From positions 1-14,428 of the forward strand of contig DEJH01000089.1 of NCBI GenBank assembly GCA_002353275.1: DNA of 14,428 bases. Reading direction: 5' to 3'. This DNA is from Caryophanales bacterium UBA2753. Lineage in GTDB: Bacteria > Bacillota_I > Bacilli_A > RFN20 > CAG-826. Under the pieces are notes generated by a model. The model was not told the origin of the DNA, ran no database searches, and worked only from the letters and a program-made list of their open reading frames with translations. Positions 1-7,230 of the stretch are shown here, one piece after another (the first letter of the stretch is position 1; every line of letters begins with the position of its first letter). A program made the position numbers and the translations under genes.

Positions 1-77
1 TCTACTTTTATCTTACCGGTTCACCTTGTTTTGGACTCTTTTGACATACCTTATATTTTGCTGAAGGTGGAATACTC

Positions 78-302
78 TTGTTATTAGCCAACTGTTGCCT
101 CTTTCGATCGTGTCTGGTTGCCGGAATTACACATACAAGTCCTAACTACGTACCCGGTGAATTAATCAGGGAGGGTTTAACCATTGAATCAAAGATCCAT
201 AAATACCATTTTGAGGGTGTAAGGCACCAAATCCTTAAGGATTTGATTTGTAATTTAGAAAAATATTTTCAAAAAATTGACGAAAATTTTAAAAAAAATT
301 AA
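78..302 (+). CDS. Small unrecognised ORF (doubtful)
   Basis: A 74-residue frame that opens at a TTG codon 7 bases after an AAGGTGG ribosome-binding-like site (64-70) and ends in TAA. The first 17 residues are fairly hydrophobic and contain several cysteines. The last 30 are charged and probably helical (LEKYFQKIDENFKKN at the end), which looks more like genuine coding sequence than the start does. I do not recognise a family. It could be a real small gene, or the 3' remnant of a longer gene, for example a decayed mobile-element protein, cut off towards the window edge. All three forward frames upstream of the TTG contain stops within the first 80 bases, so no continuous longer gene is visible. 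No function is assigned. Confidence 0.3.
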   Translation: MLLANCCLFRSCLVAGITHTSPNYVPGELIREGLTIESKIHKYHFEGVRHQILKDLICNLEKYFQKIDENFKKN

Positions 303-305
303 AAA
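277..305 (+). promoter_or_regulatory. Candidate promoter for the small peptide gene
   Basis: TTGACG (277-282) and TAAAAA (300-305) are separated by 17 bases, which would start transcription near 312, about 80 bases before the GTG of the 21-residue peptide. The -35 matches 5 of 6 consensus bases and the -10 only 4 of 6. In such AT-rich DNA this is suggestive only. It overlaps the end of the preceding ORF. Confidence 0.3.
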
Positions 306-391
306 TCGCCCCTATATATAAAGTGAGGGGGGAATTCACACTGTGGATAGTCTTATGGCTCCCTTGCTAAGAAGAAAGGAGGAGTACGAGA

Positions 392-457
392 GTGGAGACA
401 CTCATCGTATTCGCAGTGATATTGTTCATTGTTCTAGTTGCGGTAAAACGTAACTAA
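392..457 (+). CDS. 21-residue hydrophobic peptide, candidate type I toxin
   Basis: GTG start 9 bases after AAAGGAGG (375-382), one of the strongest ribosome sites in the window; stop TAA at 455-457. The product is METLIVFAVILFIVLVAVKRN: one acidic residue, a single uninterrupted membrane-spanning stretch of about 15 residues, then a basic Lys-Arg tail. This layout resembles the small membrane toxins of type I toxin-antitoxin loci in Bacillota (holin-like/TxpA/Fst-type), although I cannot assign a named family. The surroundings support the idea: a minus-strand promoter and intrinsic terminator just downstream could make an antisense RNA, and the mRNA can fold end to end (361-372 with 530-541). 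No start codon lies upstream in this frame after the ribosome site. Alternatively it could be a short regulatory leader peptide for the downstream genes. Confidence 0.5.
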   Translation: METLIVFAVILFIVLVAVKRN

Positions 458-458
458 A

Positions 459-495
459 CAAAAAAGAGCAGCCAAGCATGCTACTGAGGCTGTTC
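459..495 (-). terminator. Intrinsic terminator, minus strand
   Basis: On the minus strand GAACAGCC (488-495) pairs with GGCTGCTC (466-473), eight pairs including one G-U, loop of 14, followed directly by TTTTTTG. On the plus strand the same hairpin is followed by CCTAAGAC, so it should terminate only minus-strand transcription. Confidence 0.6.
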
Positions 496-503
496 CCTAA
501 GAC
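459..503 (-). ncRNA. Candidate short antisense RNA (antitoxin RNA)
   Basis: Defined only by the minus-strand promoter at 510-538 and the terminator at 459-495. The RNA would be about 45 bases, mostly one hairpin, complementary to the peptide mRNA immediately downstream of its stop codon. That is short for an antisense regulator. A longer form could start from weaker elements further right (TTGTGC 599-604, 17 bases, TTTAAA 576-581). Existence is inferred, not shown. Confidence 0.3.
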
Positions 504-509
504 AATATT

Positions 510-538
510 ATTGTAGCATCAACCCTCAATCTTAGCAA
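510..538 (-). promoter_or_regulatory. Minus-strand promoter for a candidate antisense RNA
   Basis: Read on the minus strand, TTGCTA (533-538) and TACAAT (510-515) are separated by exactly 17 bases, with 4/6 and 5/6 consensus matches. Transcription would start near 503 and run towards the peptide gene into the terminator at 459-495. The -35 lies in one arm of the long inverted repeat. Confidence 0.45.
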
Positions 539-557
539 GGGTCCCCCTAGAATTTCG

Positions 558-602
558 GTGCCTCATAATAGTTGCTTTAAACGTAACTAAAAAAAGAGGC
601 AC
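558..602. repeat. GTGCCTC/GAGGCAC inverted repeat
   Basis: A perfect 7-base inverted repeat, GTGCCTC (558-564) and GAGGCAC (596-602), with a 31-base spacer that contains the second copy of the direct repeat. No T-tract follows on the plus strand. On the minus strand it is followed by CGAAATTC, so it is not a convincing terminator. The rest of 603-660 shows nothing beyond the ribosome site of the next gene. Confidence 0.35.
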
Positions 603-662
603 AATAGAAAACGCAAAAAAGTGAAAATCAGCACAACATCAGCACTATAACAAGGAGTCAAC

Positions 663-941
663 ATGAATAAATATAAAAACTTTAAAAACAAAAGGACAAA
701 ATATCATCCATCTATTGAAATTTGTGTATTAGAAGATGGAGCTTGGGAAAACATAGAAATTCCAGATAGTTTTACTATAACTGGTAATTATGAGATAAAA
801 ATAGATATCTACGTTGCCCTAATAAAAAAGCAAAGAAAAAATGGTGGAAAGCTAACGAATGAAGCTTTAACCCAAGAAGGGCACACACCATCTAGCAGCA
901 TTAAACCAAAACAAAAAAGGAAAGGCAAGAAAAATGAATGA
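663..941 (+). CDS. Small basic protein of unknown function upstream of comFA
   Basis: A 92-residue protein starting at ATG 5 bases after AAGGAG (652-657). It overlaps the comFA start by 8 bases (ATGAATGA), so the two are probably translationally coupled. The N-terminus is basic (NKYKNFKNKRTKYH). Residues about 17-57 look folded, with alternating hydrophobic positions (IEICVLEDGAWENIEI, then IKIDIYVALI). The last third is low-complexity, Lys/Gln/Ser-rich and ends KQKRKGKKNE, suggesting a disordered, nucleic-acid- or membrane-charge-binding tail. No signal peptide, membrane segment or Cys cluster is present. I do not recognise the family. Position at the head of the comF genes makes a link to DNA uptake possible, but nothing in the sequence proves it. 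Confidence 0.65.
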   Translation: MNKYKNFKNKRTKYHPSIEICVLEDGAWENIEIPDSFTITGNYEIKIDIYVALIKKQRKNGGKLTNEALTQEGHTPSSSIKPKQKRKGKKNE

Positions 942-2100
942 TTCTTTCGTGTGCCCTGTTTGCGGTAATAGAGACATAAACTCAATTGGTTATATACACG
1001 GAAAACCATATTGCAGAATGTGTATTTCTTTTAAGGGTGAAGAAGTCGAAAAGAAGCATTCATACCCTAAGAAAGCCCCTATTTTCCTCAATTATGAGTT
1101 ATCAATCGAACAAGAAAGTCTTTCTGATGATCTAGTTGAAAATTACAAAAAGGGGATAGACACTTTAGTGTATGCGGTTACGGGAAGTGGCAAGACTGAG
1201 ATCTCGCTTCAACTAATCCAATATGCAATAAATTGTGGAGAAAAAGTTGCTTTTGCGTTACCTAGAAGAGACGTATGCATTGAGTTATATAATAGGTTAA
1301 AAGATATATTCAAAGAAAATAGTGTTACTTCTGTCTATGGAGGGCATACTAGTCACCTTGAAGGAGATATTGTTGTTTTAACTACTCATCAGTTATATCG
1401 ATATAAGAGATATTTTTCTTTAATTATCTTAGATGAGATTGACGCCTTCCCTTTTAAAGACAACAAAGTTCTTTATGCGATGTTTCTTGAATCGTTATGT
1501 GGACATTATGTGATGATGAGTGCTACTCCTCCAGCGGAAACGATTTCTTTCTTCTCTAAAAAAGGGAAGGATATCCTTTCTTTACAGACCAGATTTCATC
1601 GTCATCCTCTTCCTACTCCAATCATATTTTTAAGTAAGAAACCGCTTCTTTTTCTCATGTTAGCAAGAAAACTAGATGAATTTATCAAAAACAAAAAACC
1701 GGTATTTGTCTTTGCTCCTACCATTGAAGAATGCGAACTAACGTATCATATGTTAAATCTCATAATGCCTTCTGGTAATTATGTTCATTCTAAAAGAGAA
1801 AATAGGAAAGAAATCATCTCTGCTTTTAGAAAGGGAGCCTTTACCTATTTAGTAACAACCTCAGTGTTAGAAAGAGGGGTTACAGTTAAAGACTTACAAG
1901 TAATTGTCTATCATGCAGATCACGATTTATACACTAGTGGGGTATTAGTGCAGATTGCTGGAAGAGTGGGAAGAAAAATCGACGCTCCAGAAGGGGAGGT
2001 GATATATCTTGCTTGTAAGAAAACAAAAGAGATGGAAGAATCGATTAGAAATATCAAAGAAAGCAATAAAGCACTGCAAAATTTGCTTTCAAGAGATTAA
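934..2100 (+). CDS. comFA: ComFA, competence DNA-translocation helicase
   Basis: A 388-residue DEAD-type superfamily 2 ATPase. In naturally competent Gram-positive bacteria ComFA sits on the cytoplasmic face of the membrane and helps drive incoming single-stranded DNA through the ComEC channel. An N-terminal four-cysteine zinc site is visible (C7, C10, C27, C30), followed by Walker A GSGKT at 84-88, a DEID box at 167-170 followed by the ComFA-typical AFPF, SAT at 196-198, and motif VI QIAGRVGR at 340-347. The protein is somewhat shorter than the Bacillus version (about 460 residues), mostly because of a shorter N-terminus. The start overlaps the previous gene by 8 bases and has an AAAGGAAAGG site upstream. 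Its 3' end overlaps comFC by about 90 bases. All key motifs look intact. Confidence 0.93.
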   Translation: MNDSFVCPVCGNRDINSIGYIHGKPYCRMCISFKGEEVEKKHSYPKKAPIFLNYELSIEQESLSDDLVENYKKGIDTLVYAVTGSGKTEISLQLIQYAINCGEKVAFALPRRDVCIELYNRLKDIFKENSVTSVYGGHTSHLEGDIVVLTTHQLYRYKRYFSLIILDEIDAFPFKDNKVLYAMFLESLCGHYVMMSATPPAETISFFSKKGKDILSLQTRFHRHPLPTPIIFLSKKPLLFLMLARKLDEFIKNKKPVFVFAPTIEECELTYHMLNLIMPSGNYVHSKRENRKEIISAFRKGAFTYLVTTSVLERGVTVKDLQVIVYHADHDLYTSGVLVQIAGRVGRKIDAPEGEVIYLACKKTKEMEESIRNIKESNKALQNLLSRD

Positions 2101-2701
2101 TGATTATTCCTTATTAAATATATTGAGTAATAACAATTTTATCTGTCGAAAATGTTTAGAAAAATTAGACGCGAAATTTATTGATTTCAAAATTGGAGCT
2201 ATTACCGCTAGTGCGATATATCAATATGATGGATCAATAAGGCAATTAATCTATCAATTTAAAGGATGCTACGATTATGAGCTTAAAGATGTCTTCTTAT
2301 ATCGATATGTCCATTATCTAAGACTTAGATATCATGATTATGTTCTCATCCCTGCTCCTAGTAGTGAAGTTGATGACTTAAAAAGAGGATTTAATCATGT
2401 AGTCGCAATATATGAAAATCTTAATCTACCAATGTTAAATATATTGAAGAAAATTAATCGAGAAAAACAATCAGATAAATCACATAAAGATAGGTTAAAA
2501 GTTAATAAGAATATCTACGCTAATAACATCAATCAAATCAAAGAGAAAAAAGTATTAATTGTCGATGACATTTATACGACAGGAAGCACCATTTTGAGGT
2601 GCATTGAATTAGTGAAAAAAGGTAAACCAAAACAAATAAAAGTATTAGTGATAGCGAAAACTATCGACCTTGATAAAAGGAAAAATAAGAATATTCACTA
2701 A
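2009..2701 (+). CDS. comFC: ComFC, phosphoribosyltransferase-like competence protein
   Basis: A 230-residue ComF/GntX-family protein, partner of ComFA in DNA uptake. A four-cysteine zinc site (C23, C26, C46, C49) is followed by a type I phosphoribosyltransferase fold: PAPSS at 115-119, RGFNH at 126-130, and the PRPP loop VLIVDDIYTTGST at 182-194. The start is the TTG at 2009, 8 bases after a strong AAGGGGAGGTGAT site (1991-2003). No ATG, GTG or TTG lies between it and the first zinc cysteine, so the start must be inside comFA. This gives an unusually long overlap of 92 bases. The ribosome site itself encodes the EGEV of ComFA. Confidence 0.9.
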   Translation: MLVRKQKRWKNRLEISKKAIKHCKICFQEINDYSLLNILSNNNFICRKCLEKLDAKFIDFKIGAITASAIYQYDGSIRQLIYQFKGCYDYELKDVFLYRYVHYLRLRYHDYVLIPAPSSEVDDLKRGFNHVVAIYENLNLPMLNILKKINREKQSDKSHKDRLKVNKNIYANNINQIKEKKVLIVDDIYTTGSTILRCIELVKKGKPKQIKVLVIAKTIDLDKRKNKNIH

Positions 2702-2704
2702 TTT

Positions 2705-2724
2705 GTATTAGGCAAGACTAATAC
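2705..2724. repeat. Hairpin between comFC and secA
   Basis: GTATTAG (2705-2711) and CTAATAC (2718-2724) form a perfect 7-base stem with a 6-base loop. No T-run follows on either strand, so it is not a classical terminator. It may be an mRNA-processing or stability element. A weak promoter (TCGAAC 2744-2749, 17 bases, TATAAA 2767-2772) follows and could serve secA. Confidence 0.35.
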
Positions 2725-2796
2725 ATAAATGGTATATTTATTATCGAACGTAAAATTCATTCTTTTTATAAAAGAAGAAGAACGGAGGTATAACAA

Positions 2797-5205
2797 ATGG
2801 GTTTTTTCGATAAGATGGCGATTAAACGCTACGGAAGAATTGCTGACAAAGTTATCGCTTTAGAAGATAAGATGAAAGCTCTAAGCGATGATGATTTAAG
2901 AAATAAAACACAAGAATTCAAAGATCGTCTTGCTAAAGGCGAAACTCTAGATGACATTAAAGTTGAAGCTTTTGCGGTTGCTAGAGAAGCTGCAAGAAGA
3001 ACAATCGGCGAATTCCCTTATAAAGTGCAAATCATTGGTTCTTTAGCTCTTCACGCTGGTGATGTAGCAGAAATGAAAACCGGTGAAGGTAAAACCTTAA
3101 CCGCGACTATGGCAGTTTATCTTAACGCTTTAGCGGGTAAAGGAGTCCACGTTGTTACTGTTAACGAATATTTAAGTGAACGTGACGCTAACTGGATGGG
3201 TCAAATCTATCGTTTCCTTGGTTTAACTGTTGGAGTTAACTTAAGAGTTAAAACCACAAGTGAAAAGAAAGAAGCCTATTTATGTGATATCACTTATACC
3301 ACTAACTCTGAGTTAGGTTTTGATTATCTTAGAGATAATATGGCCACCGATATGGAACATCGTGTCCTTAGAGGGCTTAATTTCTGTATCGTTGACGAAG
3401 CTGACTCAATTTTAATTGATGAATCCCGTACCCCACTTATTATTTCTGGTGGTGCTAGAGCGAGTGCCTCTCAATATACTGTCGCTGATAGATTTGTAAA
3501 ATCTCTCAAAAAGGATAAAGATTTTGAAATTGACGTTAAAGATAAGACAGTTAATTTAACTGATGAAGGTAACGCGAAGGCGGATAGAATGTTCGGAATC
3601 AAAAACTTATATGATCCAGAACACGCTGATTTAGTACATAGAATTCATAACGCCCTTAGAGCGAACTACATTATGGCTAGAGACGTCGACTATTTAGTTG
3701 ACGCAGAAGGACAAATTCAAATTATTGACCAATTTACTGGTCGTGTTCTTCCTGGAAGAGAATGGTCTGATGGTTTACATCAAGCTGTTCAAGCTAAAGA
3801 AAACGTCGAAATCAAACAAGAAACCATCACTATGGCGACAATTACCTATCAAAATTTCTTCCGTCTTTACAAAAAGATGGCAGGTATGACTGGTACCGCT
3901 AAAACCGAAGAAGAAGAATTCAGAAAAATCTACAACATGCGTGTTGTTTGTGTTCCTACTAATAAGCCAATTATAAGAATTGACGCGATTGACTATGTTT
4001 ATGCGCATAAAGGACCAAAACTAGCAGCGTTAGTGAAAGAAGTTAAAGAAAGACATGAAAAAGGACAACCAATTCTTATTGGTACTGTTTCAGTTGAGTC
4101 TTCTGAAGAAATTTCTAAATTATTAACTGAAGCTGGTTTACCTCATGAAATGTTGAACGCTAAAAACCACGCTAGAGAAGCTGAAATTATTAAAGACGCT
4201 GGTAAAAAAGGCGCAATTACTCTTGCTACTAACATGGCAGGTCGTGGTACCGATATTAAGATTGATGATGAAGTAAGAGCCTTAGGTGGTTTATGTGTTT
4301 TCGGTACTGAAAGACATGAATCCCGTCGTATTGATAACCAATTAAGAGGACGTTCTGGTAGACAAGGTGATCCAGGATTCTCTCGTTTCTATGTTTCCTT
4401 TGATGATGAACTTTTAGTGAGATTCGCTGCGGATAATATGCGTAATTTCATTGAAAAGAACTTTGGAGATGAAGCTCTTGAAGCCAAAATGGTCTCTAAT
4501 GTTATTACAAGTGCTCAAAAGAGAATCGAAGGACAAAACTTTGATACCCGTAAATCCCTTCTTGATTACGATGATGTTTTAGCTAAACAAAGACAAATTG
4601 TCTATGACAAACGTGACCGTATTATTGAAGGAAAAGATATCACCGATATCGTTGAAGATATCTTTAGAACTACTGGTTTATTCTTAGCAGGAAAAGCTGT
4701 ACCTGCTAATAGTACTGATAAAACTATTTCTGGAGAACTTCTTATTAAAGAAGTCGAACCAAGATTTTTACCTGCAGGTTCATTAAAAGCAGCCCTTTAT
4801 GATGAAGCGTATGTTGATGATGTTGGACCAGATTTAGGCGAAGTCATTTATGACCGATATCTTGAGAAAAAGAAAGAATGGCCAGAAGAAGTTCAAAATG
4901 AAGTTGAAAGAAGCTTCATCTTGAGATGTATTGATCAAAACTGGACCAAACATATTGACGCAATGGCAAGATTAAGAGAAGGTATTCACTTAAGAAGCTA
5001 TGCGAATGTTAACCCATTACAAGATTACGTTAATGAAGGCTACAAAATGTTTAGAGAATGTTTAGATATCGCTTCTGTTGACGCAGTTTTAAATCTTGTT
5101 AATGTCAAAATTGAGAAAAAACAACCAGAACCTGAAGCTAATTCTTCTACCGTAGAAGAAAGCAAGGTAGTGGACGCTGAAGCTGAAAAGAAAGAAGACA
5201 AATAA
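2797..5205 (+). CDS. secA: SecA, preprotein translocase ATPase
   Basis: An 802-residue motor that pushes unfolded preproteins through SecYEG at the inner face of the membrane. Visible elements: Walker A MKTGEGKT at 93-100, DEAD box VDEADSILIDESRTP from 199, the preprotein-binding region after residue 215, GMTGTAKTEEEEF, the second nucleotide-binding domain with ATNMAGRGTDIKI, and the arginine-finger region RGRSGRQGDPG. The C-terminal helical scaffold contains the conserved W-KHIDAM-LREGI segment. The tail is a short acidic/Lys stretch without the Cys-rich zinc motif found in many SecA proteins, so SecB-type binding through that motif is absent. Start ATG lies 7 bases after GGAGGT (2784-2789). 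Its stop shares one base with the prfB start (TAATG). The hpf gene often found before secA in Bacilli is missing here. Confidence 0.98.
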   Translation: MGFFDKMAIKRYGRIADKVIALEDKMKALSDDDLRNKTQEFKDRLAKGETLDDIKVEAFAVAREAARRTIGEFPYKVQIIGSLALHAGDVAEMKTGEGKTLTATMAVYLNALAGKGVHVVTVNEYLSERDANWMGQIYRFLGLTVGVNLRVKTTSEKKEAYLCDITYTTNSELGFDYLRDNMATDMEHRVLRGLNFCIVDEADSILIDESRTPLIISGGARASASQYTVADRFVKSLKKDKDFEIDVKDKTVNLTDEGNAKADRMFGIKNLYDPEHADLVHRIHNALRANYIMARDVDYLVDAEGQIQIIDQFTGRVLPGREWSDGLHQAVQAKENVEIKQETITMATITYQNFFRLYKKMAGMTGTAKTEEEEFRKIYNMRVVCVPTNKPIIRIDAIDYVYAHKGPKLAALVKEVKERHEKGQPILIGTVSVESSEEISKLLTEAGLPHEMLNAKNHAREAEIIKDAGKKGAITLATNMAGRGTDIKIDDEVRALGGLCVFGTERHESRRIDNQLRGRSGRQGDPGFSRFYVSFDDELLVRFAADNMRNFIEKNFGDEALEAKMVSNVITSAQKRIEGQNFDTRKSLLDYDDVLAKQRQIVYDKRDRIIEGKDITDIVEDIFRTTGLFLAGKAVPANSTDKTISGELLIKEVEPRFLPAGSLKAALYDEAYVDDVGPDLGEVIYDRYLEKKKEWPEEVQNEVERSFILRCIDQNWTKHIDAMARLREGIHLRSYANVNPLQDYVNEGYKMFRECLDIASVDAVLNLVNVKIEKKQPEPEANSSTVEESKVVDAEAEKKEDK

Positions 5206-6309
5206 TGAAAGACCTCGTTACTCTTAGACAAGAACTTGGTGCTGTTGGTGAGAAAATCCACCAACTCGGGTCTTCTCTTTGACCTCGCTAAATTAGAAAA
5301 AGAGATAGTTTCTTTAGGCGAAATTAGTGAAAAAGAGGATTTTTGGAATAACCAAAAGTCCGCTTTAAAAATTATTAGTGAACTCAATAGCAAAAAGAGT
5401 GCAGTTGAGAAATATAAAACATTAGAAACTAACTACAAAGGGTTAGAAGAACTTATCGAAATTGGTGATGAGTCTCTTTTAGAAGAACTTAATCAAACTT
5501 TTGATGAACTAAAATCTCTCATCTCTGAATTTGAAGTCGAAAGATTATTTACTGGTGAATTTGATGATCTTAATGCGATTATTGAAATTCATCCAGGAGC
5601 TGGCGGAACAGAAGCACAAGACTGGGCGGATATGCTTTATCGTATGTATGTTTTATACGCTGAAAATCATAAATTTAAGATGCAACTTATCTCTTATGAA
5701 CCTGGCGAAGAAGCTGGAATTAAATCAGTCACATTAAAAATTGCAGGTAAACACGCTTATGGATTACTTAAAAGCGAAAAGGGTGTCCATCGATTAGTGA
5801 GAATTTCACCTTTTGATGCGAATAAAAGAAGACATACCTCATTTGCTTCAGTTAATGTCATCCCAGAGTTTACTGATAATTCAATTAATATCGAGATTAA
5901 TGATTCTGATTTAAAAGTAGATACATATCGTAGTGGTGGTGCTGGTGGACAAAATGTCAACAAAGTTGAAACCGCGGTTAGGATTACTCACTTACCTACA
6001 GGAATTGTGGTCTCTTGCCAAGTTGAACGTAGTCAACTTTCAAATAAAGAAATGGCGATGGCAATGTTAAAAAGCAAACTCTATCTCTTAGAAGTTGAGA
6101 AAAGAAATAATGAATTAAATTCAATCGTTGGAGAGAAGAAGAACATTGAATGGGGTAGTCAAATTCGTTCATATGTCTTCTGCCCTTATACCCTCGTAAA
6201 AGATAATAGAACTAACTATGAAGAAGTTGATGTTCATGGAGTGATGAACGGTAATATAGATGGTTTCTTATATGCTTATTTGCAAATGGAGGCGAAACAA
6301 AATGTCTAA
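5205..6309 (+). CDS. prfB: Peptide chain release factor 2, programmed +1 frameshift
   Basis: RF2 recognises UAA and UGA stop codons and triggers peptide release in the ribosomal A site. Translation starts at the ATG that overlaps the secA stop (5205-5207), reads 25 codons (MKDLVTLRQE... to GSSL) and meets an in-frame UGA at 5280-5282. The slip site CTT TGA C shifts the ribosome +1 to GAC CTC GCT, giving DLAKLEKEI as in other RF2 proteins and a total of 367 residues. In the joined protein the stop-codon recognition tripeptide SPF is at about 201-203 and the catalytic GGQ at about 247-249, close to the E. coli positions. The UGA therefore serves as an autoregulatory sensor of RF2 level. The stimulatory element upstream is unusual: only CTCGGG, with one extra codon before CTT. 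The gene ends 8 bases inside the next gene. Confidence 0.96.
5268..5283 (+). promoter_or_regulatory. RF2 programmed frameshift site
   Basis: GGG TCT TCT CTT TGA C. The slippery CTT (5277-5279), in-frame TGA (5280-5282) and following C match the RF2 recoding signal. The internal ribosome-site-like element is reduced to GGG and is 6 bases from CTT, rather than an AGGGGG run 3 bases away. Confidence 0.9.
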
Positions 6310-7222
6310 AAAATTAATATTACAAATCAGAAATTACATCCTTGTTTTAATTGGCACATTTTTGTTGGCCTTCGGTTCAGTTATCTTCCTCACTAAAAGT
6401 GAACTTGTTGCTGGTGGAGTAAGTGGTATTGCAATTATTATCCAACACGGTTTTAATAGCCAAGGTATATACGTGTATGACTATGTTGTCGCTGGTTTAA
6501 CAGTTCTTAGCTGGATAATTGGATTAATCTTTATTGGAAAAGACTTTGCGTTAAAGACTGCATTATCTTCCGCTTTATATATCGGTTTTACCTTCTTATT
6601 CGCTAGAGTTCCTTTATTTGATAAGATTGCCACTAATTTTGCAGGTGAACAACAAGTAGGTAACCTCATATTATGTGGTTTATTTGGTGGAGTTTTCGTT
6701 GGTGGAGGAGTGGCAATGACTTTCCTTGGAGGAGGATCTACCGGGGGAGTGGATGTTATTCAAGTTCTTCTCAATAAATACTTTAGAATTAAGGAATCCA
6801 TTACTTCATTCTTCGTTGATGCGATTGTCATCATTATTGGTATGGCGGTAATGCAATTATGGGTTCCTGCTTTATGTGGTATTCTCTCTGCTTTTGTCAC
6901 TGCTGTATTAATTGAAGTCGTTTATATCCGAAATCAAACTGCTTATCAAGTTGATATCATCTCTGATAAATGGGAAGAAATCAGCAAATACGCTCAAGAT
7001 GAGCTTGAAAGAGGAGCGACTATCATTCGTGCAGAAGGTGGATATAAAGGAGAAGAAAGAGTGATTCTCCGAGTCGTATTTGATAAAAACCAATATGAAA
7101 AAATTAGAAATTATATCGCTTCTGTAGATCCAAAAGCCTTCGTTACTTTTACCCAAACTAACGCGGTATTTGGAGAAGGATTCAAACATAACAAAAAATC
7201 ACAAAATAAAAAGAAAAAATAG
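6302..7222 (+). CDS. YitT-family membrane protein (DUF161 + DUF2179)
   Basis: A 306-residue multi-pass membrane protein of the YitT/YqfU/YpjC type, common in Bacillota and of unsettled function. The N-terminal two thirds contain five or six hydrophobic segments (first at about 12-30), with the conserved Gly-rich loops TKSELVAGGVSGIAIIIQ near 31-48 and GGGSTGGVDVIQVLLNKYF. The C-terminal cytoplasmic DUF2179 domain runs from about residue 220 (YQVDIISDKWEEI...GATIIRAEGGYKG...ILRVVF). The tail is Lys/Asn-rich. I chose the ATG at 6302, 9 bases after GGAGG (6288-6292); an earlier in-frame ATG at 6260 lies well inside prfB. It overlaps the prfB end by 8 bases, indicating coupling. Transport or stress roles proposed for relatives cannot be deduced here. 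Confidence 0.88.
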   Translation: MSKKLILQIRNYILVLIGTFLLAFGSVIFLTKSELVAGGVSGIAIIIQHGFNSQGIYVYDYVVAGLTVLSWIIGLIFIGKDFALKTALSSALYIGFTFLFARVPLFDKIATNFAGEQQVGNLILCGLFGGVFVGGGVAMTFLGGGSTGGVDVIQVLLNKYFRIKESITSFFVDAIVIIIGMAVMQLWVPALCGILSAFVTAVLIEVVYIRNQTAYQVDIISDKWEEISKYAQDELERGATIIRAEGGYKGEERVILRVVFDKNQYEKIRNYIASVDPKAFVTFTQTNAVFGEGFKHNKKSQNKKKK

Positions 7223-7230
7223 GGTTTTGC

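Larger units (their letters stand above)
361..541 (+). repeat. Long-range inverted repeat enclosing the peptide gene
   Basis: CCCTTGCTAAGA (361-372) is a perfect 12-base inverted repeat of TCTTAGCAAGGG (530-541). In a transcript, the 5' leader just before the ribosome site would pair with sequence 70 bases after the stop codon. End-to-end pairing of this kind is known from type I toxin mRNAs, where it delays translation. A second alternative pairing is ATGCTAC (478-484) with GTAGCAT (513-519). Confidence 0.6.
435..591 (+). repeat. Direct repeat of the peptide gene 3' end
   Basis: TAGTTGC then 3-4 bases then AAACGTAACTAAA occurs at 435-458 (the last codons and stop of the peptide gene) and again at 569-591. 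Both are followed by an A-rich run and GAG. The second copy is not in an open reading frame. It may be a remnant of a duplicated toxin gene, or a second pairing site for an antisense RNA. Confidence 0.6.

Noticed and set aside
303..345. CCCC...GGGG hairpin (311-330) as a terminator or riboswitch
   Set aside because: Only a 4-pair G-C stem with no T-run after it; no known riboswitch core recognised.
809..1009. 66-residue minus-strand frame opposite the 92-residue gene and comFA
   Set aside because: Antisense to two supported genes; its Phe/Cys-rich composition is what Lys-rich coding DNA gives when read backwards.
3698..4008. Frames of 63 and 77 residues inside secA
   Set aside because: They overlap a strongly conserved gene, have no ribosome site and no recognisable content; shadow frames.
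6260..6301. Earlier ATG at 6260 for the YitT-family gene
   Set aside because: It would add 14 non-conserved residues inside prfB; the ATG at 6302 has a well-spaced GGAGG and begins with a typical short basic N-terminus.
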